From positions 1,627,001-1,691,000 of the forward strand of contig NZ_CP102951.1 in NCBI RefSeq assembly GCF_024741815.1: a DNA stretch of 64,000 nt, in the 5' to 3' direction. Position 1 is the first letter of the stretch; every line of letters starts with the position of its first letter. The notes beneath the pieces were generated by a model. That model saw nothing but the letters and a program-made list of their open reading frames with translations. It was not told the DNA's origin and ran no database searches. A program made the position numbers and the translations under genes. This document shows, piece by piece, positions 54,453-63,454 of this stretch. The stretch is from Pseudomonas sp. LS1212 (lineage in GTDB: Bacteria > Pseudomonadota > Gammaproteobacteria > Pseudomonadales > Pseudomonadaceae).

Positions 54453-55565
54453 ATGGCAGCTGTTACCGATACGCTGAAGCTGTTTCTCGCCGGCGACGTC
54501 ATGACCGCCCGCGGCATCGACGCAGTACTGCCGCATCCCGGCGATCCGCGGCTTTATGAAGCTTACGTCAAGAATGCCGGCGATTACGTCCAGCTGGCAG
54601 AAGAACTCAATGGTCCAATTACCCGCCCAGTCGATTTCTCCTATGTCTGGGGCGCTGCGCTGGATGAGTTCGAACTTCGCCAGCCACACGCACGCATCAT
54701 CAATCTGGAAACTGCGGTGTCCCGCCGCGGACGACCGGAGCCAAAGGGCATCAATTACCGCATGAGCCCGGAGAACTTCCCGGCCATCAGCGCAGCCGGC
54801 ATCGACTGCTGCGTGCTGGCCAACAACCATGTGCTGGACTGGGGGCCAACCGGCCTGGCCGATACGCTAGATACCCTGTCGAGCAAGGGTATATGCAGCG
54901 CCGGCGCCGGGCACAACCGGCAATCTGCCGAAGCGCCCGCCGTGCTGCCGCAGCCTGGCGGGCGGCGCTTGCTGGTGTTTGGCCTCGGCGCACCCGACAG
55001 CGGCATTGCGCCGGACTGGGCCGCCACGGATAGGCGCGCGGGCGTCGCGCGGCTGGAGGATCTGTCGATGCAAAGCCTGTGCCCTGTGGCCAAACGGATT
55101 ATCGAGGGCAAAAAACCGGGGGATCTGGTGGTCGCCTCCATTCACTGGGGCGGCAACTGGGGGTTCGATGTCCCGCGCGAGCAGGTCCGGTTCGCCCATG
55201 CCTTGATCGACGAGGCCGGAGTTGACTTGGTGCACGGGCATTCCTCGCACCACATCAAGGGCATCGAGGTGTACCGCGAACGCCTGATTCTCTATGGCTG
55301 CGGTGATCTCCTGAACGATTACGAAGGCATCGAGAACCACACAACCTTTCGCGGCGACCTGGGGCTTCTCTACTTTGCCGCGTTGGACCCGGGCGGGCAC
55401 CTGCAGTCGCTGGACCTGATACCCACTCGCCTGCGTCGCTTTCGCATCTGTCGCGCCGAAGGGGATGACCGTCAATGGTTGCACGACACCCTTTCTCGCG
55501 AGTGCGCACGCTTGGGCAGCAGCATCCAGCCGGGCGCGAAATATGCCTTCGAGTTGCGTTGGTAG
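54453..55565 (+). CDS. CapA family (poly-gamma-glutamate capsule-type) metallophosphatase-like protein
   Basis: 370 aa from ATG 54453 with GGGAGGG 4 nt upstream. PGA_cap fold: LFLAGDVMTARGIDAVLPH at the first metal loop (D,M,R), NLETAVSRRGRPEPKGINYR, VLANNHVLDWGPTGLADTLD (NNH), SIHWGGNWGFDVPREQVRFA and VHGHSSHHIKGIEVY (GHSSHH). All metal-ligand-like motifs are present. No signal peptide is visible, unlike many CapA proteins. No capB/capC are nearby, so it is not a capsule operon; lone CapA-like genes exist in many bacteria with unknown role. The AT-rich upstream region suggests acquisition between the che and ccm blocks. Confidence 0.85.
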   Translation: MAAVTDTLKLFLAGDVMTARGIDAVLPHPGDPRLYEAYVKNAGDYVQLAEELNGPITRPVDFSYVWGAALDEFELRQPHARIINLETAVSRRGRPEPKGINYRMSPENFPAISAAGIDCCVLANNHVLDWGPTGLADTLDTLSSKGICSAGAGHNRQSAEAPAVLPQPGGRRLLVFGLGAPDSGIAPDWAATDRRAGVARLEDLSMQSLCPVAKRIIEGKKPGDLVVASIHWGGNWGFDVPREQVRFAHALIDEAGVDLVHGHSSHHIKGIEVYRERLILYGCGDLLNDYEGIENHTTFRGDLGLLYFAALDPGGHLQSLDLIPTRLRRFRICRAEGDDRQWLHDTLSRECARLGSSIQPGAKYAFELRW

Positions 55566-55622
55566 GAGCACGACGATACCGGCCTGGTGACGCAGAGCGT
55601 GGTAACGAGATCAACCGCCGAT

Positions 55623-55925
55623 TCAACTGTTGGGCATTGCATCCCGCTCGGACGCTTCAACCTGCGGCGCCTTGCCCTTCAAGTGCCAGGCAAACGCAAT
55701 GATCTCCGCAATCGCGCGGTACATCGCTTCGGGTATGCGGTCGCCCAGCTCCATGCGCGCCAGCAGCTTGACCAGCTCGGCATTCTCATAGATTGGCACT
55801 TCATAGTCGCGAGCGATCGCCAGGATCGCCTCGGCCAGTTCATCGTCGCCCTTGGCGGTCAGCACAGGGGCCTGGTGGCCGTCGTAGTGCAGCGCAATGG
55901 CCTGGCGCGGTGGTTTTTCATTCAT
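55623..55925 (-). CDS. Stand-alone FlhB C-terminal-domain-like protein (FlhX/EscU-type)
   Basis: 100 aa on the minus strand. RQAIALHYDGHQAPVLTAKG aligns with the FlhB segment just after the cleavage site (YAVALKYDPEKGSAPVLLAKG), and the rest follows FlhB-CC (IARDYEVPIYENAELVKLLA). So it corresponds to the post-cleavage FlhB-CC fragment, without membrane helices and without the NPTH site. It overlaps the FliK-like gene by 4 bp (ATGA), so the two are translationally coupled. Stand-alone FlhB-CC homologues can partly replace FlhB-CC in some bacteria; here function is inferred. Confidence 0.88.
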   Translation of the reverse strand: MNEKPPRQAIALHYDGHQAPVLTAKGDDELAEAILAIARDYEVPIYENAELVKLLARMELGDRIPEAMYRAIAEIIAFAWHLKGKAPQVEASERDAMPNS

Positions 55926-57487
55926 GCGGTTTCATCGACCCAACGTTGTTCAAGGTGCGTACGCGGACCTTGCGGCGGCGTTCCGTGATGGCAATTCAGC
56001 TCGGCGACCGTCAGGCCGCTGGCGATCAGGCGTTCGCGCAGCAAGCCCAATTGACTGTCGACCAGGCGGGCAGTGGCGGGGTGTTCGGCCCACAGTTGGC
56101 TGGACAGGCTGCCGCGAACCAGTTGCGCCTGCACTTGCAGGGGGCCTAGCGGGTACATGTCGAATGCCAGTTCCACGCGCCAGAGCAACTCTTTGGGGTC
56201 GCGTTTTTCGGCGTGTTGTTCGGCCTGCTGCTGTGGGGTTTCTTCGCGTTGCAGCTTGACCTGCAAGGGTATGAACTCCTGCTGGTTGCGCAGAGGGATT
56301 TCCAGTTGCCAAGTCGTCTGCAGGTTGCCTTCAGGGGTGCTGCCAGTTTGCGCAAGGCTGGCCAGCTGATGGCTTTGCACGCGCGAGACAGCCGCTGCGG
56401 CAAGCTTGAGCAGGTGTTCCAGGTCGCCCTCATCCTCCTGGGCCGACAACAACCGGGAGGGCAGGGGAAAGGCCCCCGGGTGCGGCTTGGCACTAACCTG
56501 GCCCAGGGTTCCCAACGCGCTGCGAACAAAACCCGGTAGCACCTGGGCGAGGGTGGAGGCGGCAGCCGCCGGGTTGAATTCGGTGTTGCCCGGTAGCGCC
56601 GGCAGAATCTGCGCGACCAGACGAAACAGCTGGGCTTTCAGATCCGGAGCCAGCGCCTGGGTTTGCCCACTGAGCAGCCTGGCTTCCAGAAAAGCGCCGC
56701 TGTCCCCCAGCGCCTGGGCGAGCCCCTTGGCATCGCTGAGTTGACGGATGTCGGGCAGGCTCGCCAACAATTGGTCGGCGTTGACACGTACTGCGGCGGG
56801 CAGCTGCTCGCTGTCAGAGAGTTTTTGCAATGCACTCAGCAAGCCTTGCACAGAGCCCTGGCGTGCTTGCTGGCTTGCCAGTTGTTGGGTGAGCGCCAGT
56901 TGATCGAGGCGACCGCCCAGAGGCACGAAACTCAGCGCCCGGGAACCCTGCACCTGGGCGCTGAGCAGGCTGCCCAGCGCCAGTGGGCGAGGGCTGTCCA
57001 GGCTCAGCGTGGCGCCGGCCTGGGCGGTATTGAGCAGGCTGACCATCGCGCGGTAAACCGCAGGCAGGCCCGGGCCTTGTGGCAACAGTTGGCAGGTCAC
57101 GACCTTGCCCTGCAACAAAGTGCCTACCGGCAGTTGCCGGGTATCAAGCTGTGTCAGGGTGGTGGCACTGAGCGCTTGCTGCAGGCTGATCATCAGGTTG
57201 TTGGGCGAAGCCTGCGTCACCGCCAGCTGTGTGCCCTGGGACAACGGCTGCTTGCTTGAGACCTGGACGTTGGTTTCGCGCCCACTGGCCAGGGTCAGCT
57301 TGAGCAGCAGCTGGAAGTCCTGTGCCGTCTGTTTCAGCGAAAGCACTTCGGCCTTGGCGGTTTCGCCAGTTGGCAACAAGCCATCGAGCGATTGCATCAA
57401 CTTCAATATTTCCCCACCGGGTACTGCCGGTCGTGGCGTTCCGGGTGTGGCGGCCACGGGGGCGAGGCTGTTGATTTCGCCTGTCAT
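55922..57487 (-). CDS. FliK-like flagellar hook-length control domain protein
   Basis: 521 aa from the ATG at 57487 (minus strand); a longer frame to 57586 gives an unlikely N-terminal tail. The long Gln/Leu/Ala-rich N-terminal part resembles a ruler or disordered region. The C-terminal ~90 residues form a Flg_hook/FliK-C-type domain (RVELAFDMYPLGPLQVQAQL; SSQLWAEHPATARLVDSQLG). It differs from the main FliK at 32946. The neighbour it is coupled to is the FlhB-CC-like gene, the natural binding partner of a FliK C domain. Divergently transcribed from ccmA with a 209-bp spacer. Confidence 0.8.
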   Translation of the reverse strand: MTGEINSLAPVAATPGTPRPAVPGGEILKLMQSLDGLLPTGETAKAEVLSLKQTAQDFQLLLKLTLASGRETNVQVSSKQPLSQGTQLAVTQASPNNLMISLQQALSATTLTQLDTRQLPVGTLLQGKVVTCQLLPQGPGLPAVYRAMVSLLNTAQAGATLSLDSPRPLALGSLLSAQVQGSRALSFVPLGGRLDQLALTQQLASQQARQGSVQGLLSALQKLSDSEQLPAAVRVNADQLLASLPDIRQLSDAKGLAQALGDSGAFLEARLLSGQTQALAPDLKAQLFRLVAQILPALPGNTEFNPAAAASTLAQVLPGFVRSALGTLGQVSAKPHPGAFPLPSRLLSAQEDEGDLEHLLKLAAAAVSRVQSHQLASLAQTGSTPEGNLQTTWQLEIPLRNQQEFIPLQVKLQREETPQQQAEQHAEKRDPKELLWRVELAFDMYPLGPLQVQAQLVRGSLSSQLWAEHPATARLVDSQLGLLRERLIASGLTVAELNCHHGTPPQGPRTHLEQRWVDETA

Positions 57488-57696
57488 CGAGTCACAACCT
57501 GTCGAAATTGCCCTCTTTGCAGTAGGACATGGCATGTATAATGCCGCCCGATCTTTCGGGGAGCCTGGAAGCGCAGGTGTACACACGGCTCTTTCGAACA
57601 GGCCGGCATTCTTTCGCTACGCAACCAGTATAACGGCTGCCAGGCAGCCGACTTGAACCGCGGCACAGACCGTCATTTCATTGATAAGGCGATTGC

Positions 57697-58329
57697 GTGA
57701 CTCCTCATCTCGAAGCCGTAGGGCTGGCTTGTGAGCGTGACTGGCGGATGCTGTTCGAAAATCTCGAACTGCAACTGGGCGCCGGTGACATGCTGCAAAT
57801 CAGCGGCCCCAATGGCAGTGGCAAGACCAGCCTGTTACGCCTGCTCGCCGGGTTGATGCGGCCGACCCACGGCCAGGTGCTGCTCAACGGCAAGCCGCTT
57901 GAGCGACAGGACAGCGAACTGGCGCGGATTCTCCTGTGGATCGGCCACGCCGCCGGGATCAAGGACCTGCTCAGCCCCGAAGAAAACCTGGCCTGGCTCT
58001 GCGCGCTGCACCGTCCTGCCGAGCGCAAGGCCATCTGGCAAGCCCTGGAAGCGGTCGGTTTGCGGGGCTTCGAAGACGTTGCCTGTCATACCCTGTCGGC
58101 CGGCCAGCAGCGCCGGGTGGCGTTGGCCCGCCTGTACCTGGACAGCCCGCCGCTGTGGATCCTCGACGAGCCCTTCACCGCGCTGGACAAACAGGGCGTG
58201 GCCCAACTCGAGCAGCACCTGACCGAGCATTGCGAGCAGGGCGGCATGGTGGTCCTGACCACCCATCACACTCTCGAACGCAAGCCTGCCGGTTATCGGG
58301 AAATCAACCTGGGGCAATGGGCCGTATGA
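57697..58329 (+). CDS. ccmA: Cytochrome c maturation ABC ATPase CcmA
   Basis: 210 aa from GTG 57697. Walker A G37-PNGSGKT-44, signature LSAGQQRRVALARLYL, Walker B LWILDEPFTALD. It powers release of holo-CcmE from the CcmC complex. A TATAAT hexamer (57537-57542) with a weak -35 lies 155 bp upstream, and a GGCTGCC-A-GGCAGCC palindrome lies at about 57634-57648 in the leader. The start of ccmB overlaps its stop (ATGA). Confidence 0.97.
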   Translation: MTPHLEAVGLACERDWRMLFENLELQLGAGDMLQISGPNGSGKTSLLRLLAGLMRPTHGQVLLNGKPLERQDSELARILLWIGHAAGIKDLLSPEENLAWLCALHRPAERKAIWQALEAVGLRGFEDVACHTLSAGQQRRVALARLYLDSPPLWILDEPFTALDKQGVAQLEQHLTEHCEQGGMVVLTTHHTLERKPAGYREINLGQWAV

Positions 58330-58994
58330 GTGTTTTTACCTTGTTGCTCAGCCGCGAAGCCCGGCTGTTGTGTCGCCGCCCCGCAGAGCTGGCCAACCCC
58401 TTGGTATTCTTCGCGATTGTGATTGCGCTGTTCCCGCTGGCAGTCGGCCCCGAGACTCAATTGTTGCAAACATTGTCACCGGGACTGGTCTGGGTCGCGG
58501 CTCTTTTGTCCGTCCTGCTCTCGCTGGACGGGCTTTTCCGCAGTGATTTCGAGGACGGATCGCTTGAGCAGTGGGTCCTTTCGCCGCACCCCCTGCCTCT
58601 TCTGGTACTGGCCAAAGTACTGGCACACTGGTCGTTTTCCGGGTTGGCGCTAGTGCTGCTGGCACCGCTGCTGGCGCTGATGCTGGGCTTGCCAGCGGCC
58701 TGTTTGCCTGTATTGTTGGCATCGTTGCTGCTTGGTACGCCCGTCCTGAGTCTGCTGGGCGCCGTGGGTGCGGCCCTGACAGTCGGTTTGAAGCGTGGCG
58801 GGCTGTTGCTGGCATTGCTGATTCTGCCTCTCTATATCCCGGTGTTGATCCTCGGTAGTGGCGCCTTGCAGGCGGCCCTGCAAGGAATGCCGGCGACCGG
58901 TTACCTGCTCTGGCTTGGTAGCCTGACCGCCCTGGCGGTAACCCTGACACCCTTTGCAATAGCGGCTGGCCTGAAGATCAGCGTCAGCGAATAA
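58326..58994 (+). CDS. ccmB: Heme exporter/maturation permease CcmB
   Basis: 222 aa from ATG 58326, overlapping ccmA by 4 bp. About six membrane helices (LANPLVFFAIVIALFPLAVG; GLVWVAALLSVLLSLDGLF; others). N-terminal LLSREARLLCRRPAE is typical. It forms the membrane part of the CcmAB transporter. Confidence 0.97.
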   Translation: MSVFTLLLSREARLLCRRPAELANPLVFFAIVIALFPLAVGPETQLLQTLSPGLVWVAALLSVLLSLDGLFRSDFEDGSLEQWVLSPHPLPLLVLAKVLAHWSFSGLALVLLAPLLALMLGLPAACLPVLLASLLLGTPVLSLLGAVGAALTVGLKRGGLLLALLILPLYIPVLILGSGALQAALQGMPATGYLLWLGSLTALAVTLTPFAIAAGLKISVSE

Positions 58995-59041
58995 TGAGGT
59001 TCCGGCCATACATGGACCGGCAAAGCCCTGGATGTACCGTG

Positions 59042-59818
59042 ATGAAAAGCAGCGTGATTAGCTGGACGTGGTTTCATAAGTTGGGCTCGCCCAAGTGGTT
59101 CTATGGTATCAGCGGGCGAATGCTGCCCTGGCTGAGCATCGCCGCCTTGCTGTTGATGGGTGTCGGCGTGGTCTGGGGCCTGGCCTTCGCGCCGCCGGAC
59201 TACCAGCAGGGCAACAGTTTCCGCATCATCTATATCCATGTGCCGGCGGCCATGCTGGCCCAGTCCATTTATGTGATGCTGGCGGTGGCCGGCGTGGTCG
59301 GGCTGGTCTGGAAAATGAAAATCGCCGACGTCGCCCTGCAATGCGCCGCCCCCATCGGCGCCTGGATGACCGCCGTGGCGCTGGTCACCGGTGCCATCTG
59401 GGGCAAGCCGACCTGGGGCAGCTGGTGGGTCTGGGATGCCCGACTAACGTCGATGCTGATCCTGCTGTTCCTGTACTTCGGTCTCATTGCATTGAGCCAG
59501 GCGATCAGCAATCGTGAGAGCGCGGCCAAGGCCTGCGCAGTACTGGCCATCGTCGGGGTGATCAACATCCCGATCATCAAATACTCGGTAGAATGGTGGA
59601 ACACCCTGCACCAGGGCGCGACCTTTACCCTCACCGAGAAACCGGCGATGCCGGCCGAGATGTGGCTGCCGCTGCTGCTCACGGTTTTGGGTTTCTACTG
59701 CTTCTTCGGCGCCGTGCTGCTGCTGCGCATGCGTCTTGAAGTGCTCAAGCGCGAGGCGCGCAGCAACTGGGTCAAGGCCGAAGTGATGAACACCCTGGGT
59801 CAGGAGGCGGCACGATGA
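59042..59818 (+). CDS. ccmC: Heme chaperone loader CcmC
   Basis: 258 aa from ATG 59042 (ATG 58994, overlapping the ccmB stop, would add 16 residues; the homologous core begins near SWTWFHKLGSPKWFY). Six membrane helices and the periplasmic WWD motif TWGSWWVWDARLTSML, flanked by conserved His residues (IIYIHVPAA; VEWWNTLHQGA). It places heme on CcmE. Confidence 0.97.
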   Translation: MKSSVISWTWFHKLGSPKWFYGISGRMLPWLSIAALLLMGVGVVWGLAFAPPDYQQGNSFRIIYIHVPAAMLAQSIYVMLAVAGVVGLVWKMKIADVALQCAAPIGAWMTAVALVTGAIWGKPTWGSWWVWDARLTSMLILLFLYFGLIALSQAISNRESAAKACAVLAIVGVINIPIIKYSVEWWNTLHQGATFTLTEKPAMPAEMWLPLLLTVLGFYCFFGAVLLLRMRLEVLKREARSNWVKAEVMNTLGQEAAR

Positions 59819-59991
59819 GTTTCGCCTCGTTCAGTGATTTTCTGGCCATGGGACACCATGGCCTCTACGTCTGGTCGGCCTATGGCATCTGCCTGCTGGT
59901 ACTGGCCGTCAACGTCGCCGCGCCGTTGCTGGCACGTCGTCGTTATCTGCAAGAAGAGGCGCGTCGTCTGCGCCGGGAGAGCCGCAAGTGA
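59815..59991 (+). CDS. ccmD: CcmD, small membrane subunit of the heme-handling complex
   Basis: 58 aa: ATG 59815 (overlapping the ccmC stop) to TGA 59989-59991. FSDFLAMGHHGLYVWSAYG leads into one membrane helix (ICLLVLAVNVAAPLLARRR) and a basic cytosolic tail. CcmD is needed to release holo-CcmE from CcmABC. It overlaps ccmE by 4 bp. Confidence 0.95.
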   Translation: MSFASFSDFLAMGHHGLYVWSAYGICLLVLAVNVAAPLLARRRYLQEEARRLRRESRK

Positions 59992-60455
59992 ATCCGCTGC
60001 GTAAAAAGCGTCTGTTTATCATTCTGGCTTTGCTGGCGGGGGTGGGTATTGCCCTGGCCCTGGCCCTGAGCGCCCTGCAGCAGAACATCAACCTATTCTA
60101 CACCCCGACCCAGATCGCCAATGGCGAAGCGCCACTGGATACCCGCATCCGTGCCGGCGGCATGGTCGAGAAGGGCTCCCTGCAGCGCTCCGGCGACTCG
60201 CTGGACGTACGTTTCGTCGTCACCGACTTCAGCAAGTCGGTGACCATCACCTACCGTGGCATTCTCCCGGACCTGTTCCGCGAAGGGCAGGGCATTGTCG
60301 CCCTGGGCAAGCTCAACGCCGACGGCGTAGTGGTCGCCGACGAAGTCCTGGCCAAGCATGACGAGAAATACATGCCGCCGGAAGTGACCAAGGCGCTCAA
60401 GGACAGCGGCCAGTCCGCGCCGGCGCCAGCCCCTACACCCGCCAAGCAGGGTTGA
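59988..60455 (+). CDS. ccmE: Periplasmic heme chaperone CcmE
   Basis: 155 aa from GTG 59988. One N-terminal membrane anchor (LFIILALLAGVGIALALALS), then the OB-fold heme chaperone with H124 (LAKHDEKY), the residue that binds heme covalently, and Y128. Carries heme to CcmF. Confidence 0.98.
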   Translation: MNPLRKKRLFIILALLAGVGIALALALSALQQNINLFYTPTQIANGEAPLDTRIRAGGMVEKGSLQRSGDSLDVRFVVTDFSKSVTITYRGILPDLFREGQGIVALGKLNADGVVVADEVLAKHDEKYMPPEVTKALKDSGQSAPAPAPTPAKQG

Positions 60456-60459
60456 GACC

Positions 60460-62448
60460 ATGACCGTTGATCTGATGATTCCCGAGCTGGGTCACCTGGC
60501 CATGATCCTGGCGCTGTGCTTTGCCATCGTCCAGGCGATCGTGCCGCTGCTTGGCGCCTGGCGTGGCGACCGCTTGTGGATGAGCCTGGCGCAGCCCGCT
60601 GCCTGGGGGCAATTTGCCTTCCTCGCATTTGCCTTCGGCTGCCTGACCTACGCCTTTATGGTCGACGATTTTTCCGTCGCCTATGTGGCCAGCAACTCCA
60701 ACAGTGCCTTGCCGTGGTACTACAAGTTCAGCGCGGTGTGGGGCGCCCATGAAGGCTCGCTGCTGCTCTGGGCCCTGATTCTCGGTGGCTGGACCTTCGC
60801 CGTGTCGATCTTCTCCCGGCAGTTGCCGCAGGTGATGCTGGCGCGGGTACTGGCCGTGATGGGCATGATCAGCATCGGTTTCCTGCTGTTCCTGATCATG
60901 ACCTCCAACCCGTTCGAGCGCCTGTTGCCACAGGCGCCGATGGATGGTCGCGACCTCAATCCGTTGCTGCAGGACATCGGCCTGATCGTCCACCCACCGA
61001 TGCTGTACATGGGTTACGTCGGGTTCTCGGTGGCATTCGCCTTTGCCATCGCCGCCTTGCTGGGCGGGCGTCTTGACGCGGCCTGGGCGCGCTGGTCGCG
61101 GCCCTGGACCATCGTCGCCTGGGCCTTTCTCGGCATCGGCATCACCCTGGGCTCCTGGTGGGCCTACTACGAATTGGGCTGGGGCGGCTGGTGGTTCTGG
61201 GACCCGGTCGAAAACGCCTCGTTCATGCCGTGGCTGGTCGGTACTGCGCTGATCCATTCGCTGGCCGTGACCGAAAAGCGCGGCGTGTTCAAGAGCTGGA
61301 CCGTTTTGCTGGCCATTGCCGCGTTCTCGCTGAGCCTGCTGGGTACCTTCCTGGTCCGTTCCGGCGTCCTGACCTCGGTGCATGCCTTTGCTTCGGATCC
61401 TGCGCGCGGCGTGTTCATCCTGATCTTCCTGCTGTTCGTGGTCGGCGGCTCGCTGACCCTGTTCGCCCTGCGCGCGCCGGTGGTCAAGAGCCAGGTGGGC
61501 TTCGGCCTGTGGTCACGCGAAACGCTGCTGCTGGGCAACAACCTGGTGCTGGTGGTGGCGGCCTCGATGATTTTGCTCGGCACCCTGTACCCGCTGGTGC
61601 TCGATGCCCTGACCGGGGCCAAGCTGTCGGTCGGCCCGCCGTACTTCAACGCCTTGTTCATTCCGTTGATGGGGCTGTTGATGGTGGTCATGGCGGTCGG
61701 CGTGGTGGTGCGCTGGAAAGACACGCCGGTCAAATGGTTGGCGGGCATGCTGACCCCGGTGCTGGTCGGCAGCGCCATCATTGCGCCACTTTGTGGGCTG
61801 ATCGTCGACGACTTCGATTGGCCGGTATTGACCACCTTCGCCCTGGCCGCGTGGATCGTGCTGGCTGGCGTGCGCGATATCCTCGACAAGACCCGCCACA
61901 AAGGCCTGATCAAGGGCATGCGCGGCCTGAACCGCAGCTACTGGGGCATGCACGTTGCGCACATCGGCATCGCCGTTTGCGCCATGGGCGTGGTGCTCTC
62001 GAGCAACAACAGCGCCGAACGTGACCTGCGCCTGGCGCCGGGCGAGTCGATGGACCTTGCCGGTTACCACTTCATCTTCGACGGTGCCAAACATTTCGAA
62101 GGGCCGAACTTCACCTCGGACAAGGGCACCGTGCGGGTCATCAAGGATGGCCGCGAAGTCAGCGTGCTGCACCCCGAGAAGCGCCTGTACACCGTGCAGC
62201 AGTCGGTCATGACTGAAGCCGGGATCGACGCCGGGTTTACCCGTGACATCTACGTGGCCCTCGGCGAGCCGCTGGGCGAGGGCGCCTGGGCGGTGCGGGT
62301 GCACGTCAAACCGTTCGTGCGCTGGATCTGGTTCGGTGGCCTGTTGACCGGCCTTGGCGGGCTGCTCGCAGCCCTCGACCCGCGTTATCGGGTCAAGATC
62401 AAAAGCCGTGTACGTGATGTCCTGGGCATGTCTGGAGCGACTGCATGA
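60460..62448 (+). CDS. ccmF: Cytochrome c heme lyase subunit CcmF
   Basis: 662 aa, about 15 membrane helices, with the WWD motif at residues 241-248 (W-G-G-WWFWD) within LGWGGWWFWDPVENASFMPW. It attaches heme to apocytochrome c with CcmH and CcmI. Overlaps ccmG by 4 bp. Confidence 0.98.
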   Translation: MTVDLMIPELGHLAMILALCFAIVQAIVPLLGAWRGDRLWMSLAQPAAWGQFAFLAFAFGCLTYAFMVDDFSVAYVASNSNSALPWYYKFSAVWGAHEGSLLLWALILGGWTFAVSIFSRQLPQVMLARVLAVMGMISIGFLLFLIMTSNPFERLLPQAPMDGRDLNPLLQDIGLIVHPPMLYMGYVGFSVAFAFAIAALLGGRLDAAWARWSRPWTIVAWAFLGIGITLGSWWAYYELGWGGWWFWDPVENASFMPWLVGTALIHSLAVTEKRGVFKSWTVLLAIAAFSLSLLGTFLVRSGVLTSVHAFASDPARGVFILIFLLFVVGGSLTLFALRAPVVKSQVGFGLWSRETLLLGNNLVLVVAASMILLGTLYPLVLDALTGAKLSVGPPYFNALFIPLMGLLMVVMAVGVVVRWKDTPVKWLAGMLTPVLVGSAIIAPLCGLIVDDFDWPVLTTFALAAWIVLAGVRDILDKTRHKGLIKGMRGLNRSYWGMHVAHIGIAVCAMGVVLSSNNSAERDLRLAPGESMDLAGYHFIFDGAKHFEGPNFTSDKGTVRVIKDGREVSVLHPEKRLYTVQQSVMTEAGIDAGFTRDIYVALGEPLGEGAWAVRVHVKPFVRWIWFGGLLTGLGGLLAALDPRYRVKIKSRVRDVLGMSGATA

Positions 62449-62981
62449 AACGTTGGATCATGGTGTTGCCGCTGGCGCTGTTTCTGCTGGTGGCGGTGTT
62501 TCTCTATCGGGGCCTGTACCTGAACCCGACCGAATTGCCATCGGCGATGATCGGCAAGCCGTTCCCGGCGTTCTCCCTGCCTGCAGTGCAAGGCGACAAG
62601 ACCCTGACCCAGGCCGACCTGCTCGGCAAGCCGGCACTGGTCAACGTCTGGGGGACCTGGTGCATTTCCTGCCGGGTCGAACACCCGGTGCTGAACAAGC
62701 TGGCCGAGCGGGGAGTGGTCATCTACGGCGTCAATTACAAGGATGACAACGCCGCGGCACTGAAGTGGCTGAGTGAATTCCACAACCCCTACCAGCTCGA
62801 CATACGCGACGAGCAGGGCACCCTGGGCCTCGACTTGGGCGTCTACGGTGCACCGGAAACCTTCCTGATCGACAGCAAGGGGGTGATCCGGCACAAGTTC
62901 GTCGGCGTGATCGACGAAACCGTCTGGCGTGAACAACTGGCCGGCCTCTACCAGGGCCTGGTCGACGAGGCCAAACCATGA
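62445..62981 (+). CDS. ccmG: Thioredoxin-like CcmG (DsbE)
   Basis: 178 aa. N-terminal anchor (IMVLPLALFLLVAVFLYRGL), then the thioredoxin fold with active site W72-C73-I-S-C76. The E-rich DsbE loop and DNAAALKWLSEFHNPYQLDI are family features. It keeps the apocytochrome CXXCH reduced. Overlaps ccmH by 4 bp. Confidence 0.97.
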   Translation: MKRWIMVLPLALFLLVAVFLYRGLYLNPTELPSAMIGKPFPAFSLPAVQGDKTLTQADLLGKPALVNVWGTWCISCRVEHPVLNKLAERGVVIYGVNYKDDNAAALKWLSEFHNPYQLDIRDEQGTLGLDLGVYGAPETFLIDSKGVIRHKFVGVIDETVWREQLAGLYQGLVDEAKP

Positions 62982-63454
62982 GGCGCTGGCTCGTTGCCGC
63001 CGTCCTGGGCCTGAGCTTGGCGGGCGTGGCCCATGCGGCCATCGACACCTATGAGTTCGCCAACGACGCTGAACGCGAACGCTTTCGCCAGCTGACCAAA
63101 GAGCTGCGTTGCCCCAAGTGCCAGAACCAGGACATCGCCGATTCCAACGCGCCGATCGCCGCCGACCTGCGTCGCGAGATCTTCCGCATGCTGGGCGAAG
63201 GCAAGGACAATCAACAGATCGTCGACTTCATGGTCGACCGCTACGGTGATTTCGTGCGCTACAAGCCGGCGCTCGACTCGCGTACCTGGGTGCTCTGGTT
63301 CGGCCCGGCCGGGCTGCTGCTGGGCGGCGTCGTGCTGATTGCCGTGATTGTCCGGCGTCGTCGCAGCCGGCGTCCCGAGGGTGCCACCGAACTTTCCGAA
63401 GCGGAGCGTCAACGCCTCGCCAAACTGTTGGACAAAGACCAAACCCATGATTGA
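62978..63454 (+). CDS. ccmH: CcmH (CcmL type), thiol reductant of apocytochrome c
   Basis: 158 aa. A cleavable signal peptide (to A20), LRCPKCQNQDIADSNAPIA with C45/C48, and a C-terminal membrane helix (VLWFGPAGLLLGGVVLIAVI). It is the short form, so the TPR part is on the separate gene ccmI, which overlaps it by 8 bp. Confidence 0.97.
   Translation: MRRWLVAAVLGLSLAGVAHAAIDTYEFANDAERERFRQLTKELRCPKCQNQDIADSNAPIAADLRREIFRMLGEGKDNQQIVDFMVDRYGDFVRYKPALDSRTWVLWFGPAGLLLGGVVLIAVIVRRRRSRRPEGATELSEAERQRLAKLLDKDQTHD

Noticed and set aside
55623..55925. Fragment of a second type III secretion system (hrp/ysc)
   Set aside because: No other injectisome genes are present, and the best match by eye is to the flagellar FlhB of this cluster.
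57936..58994. 352-codon frame that would extend CcmB upstream by 130 residues
   Set aside because: The extra part lies inside ccmA in another frame and is Arg/Pro-rich; CcmB homology starts at ATG 58326.
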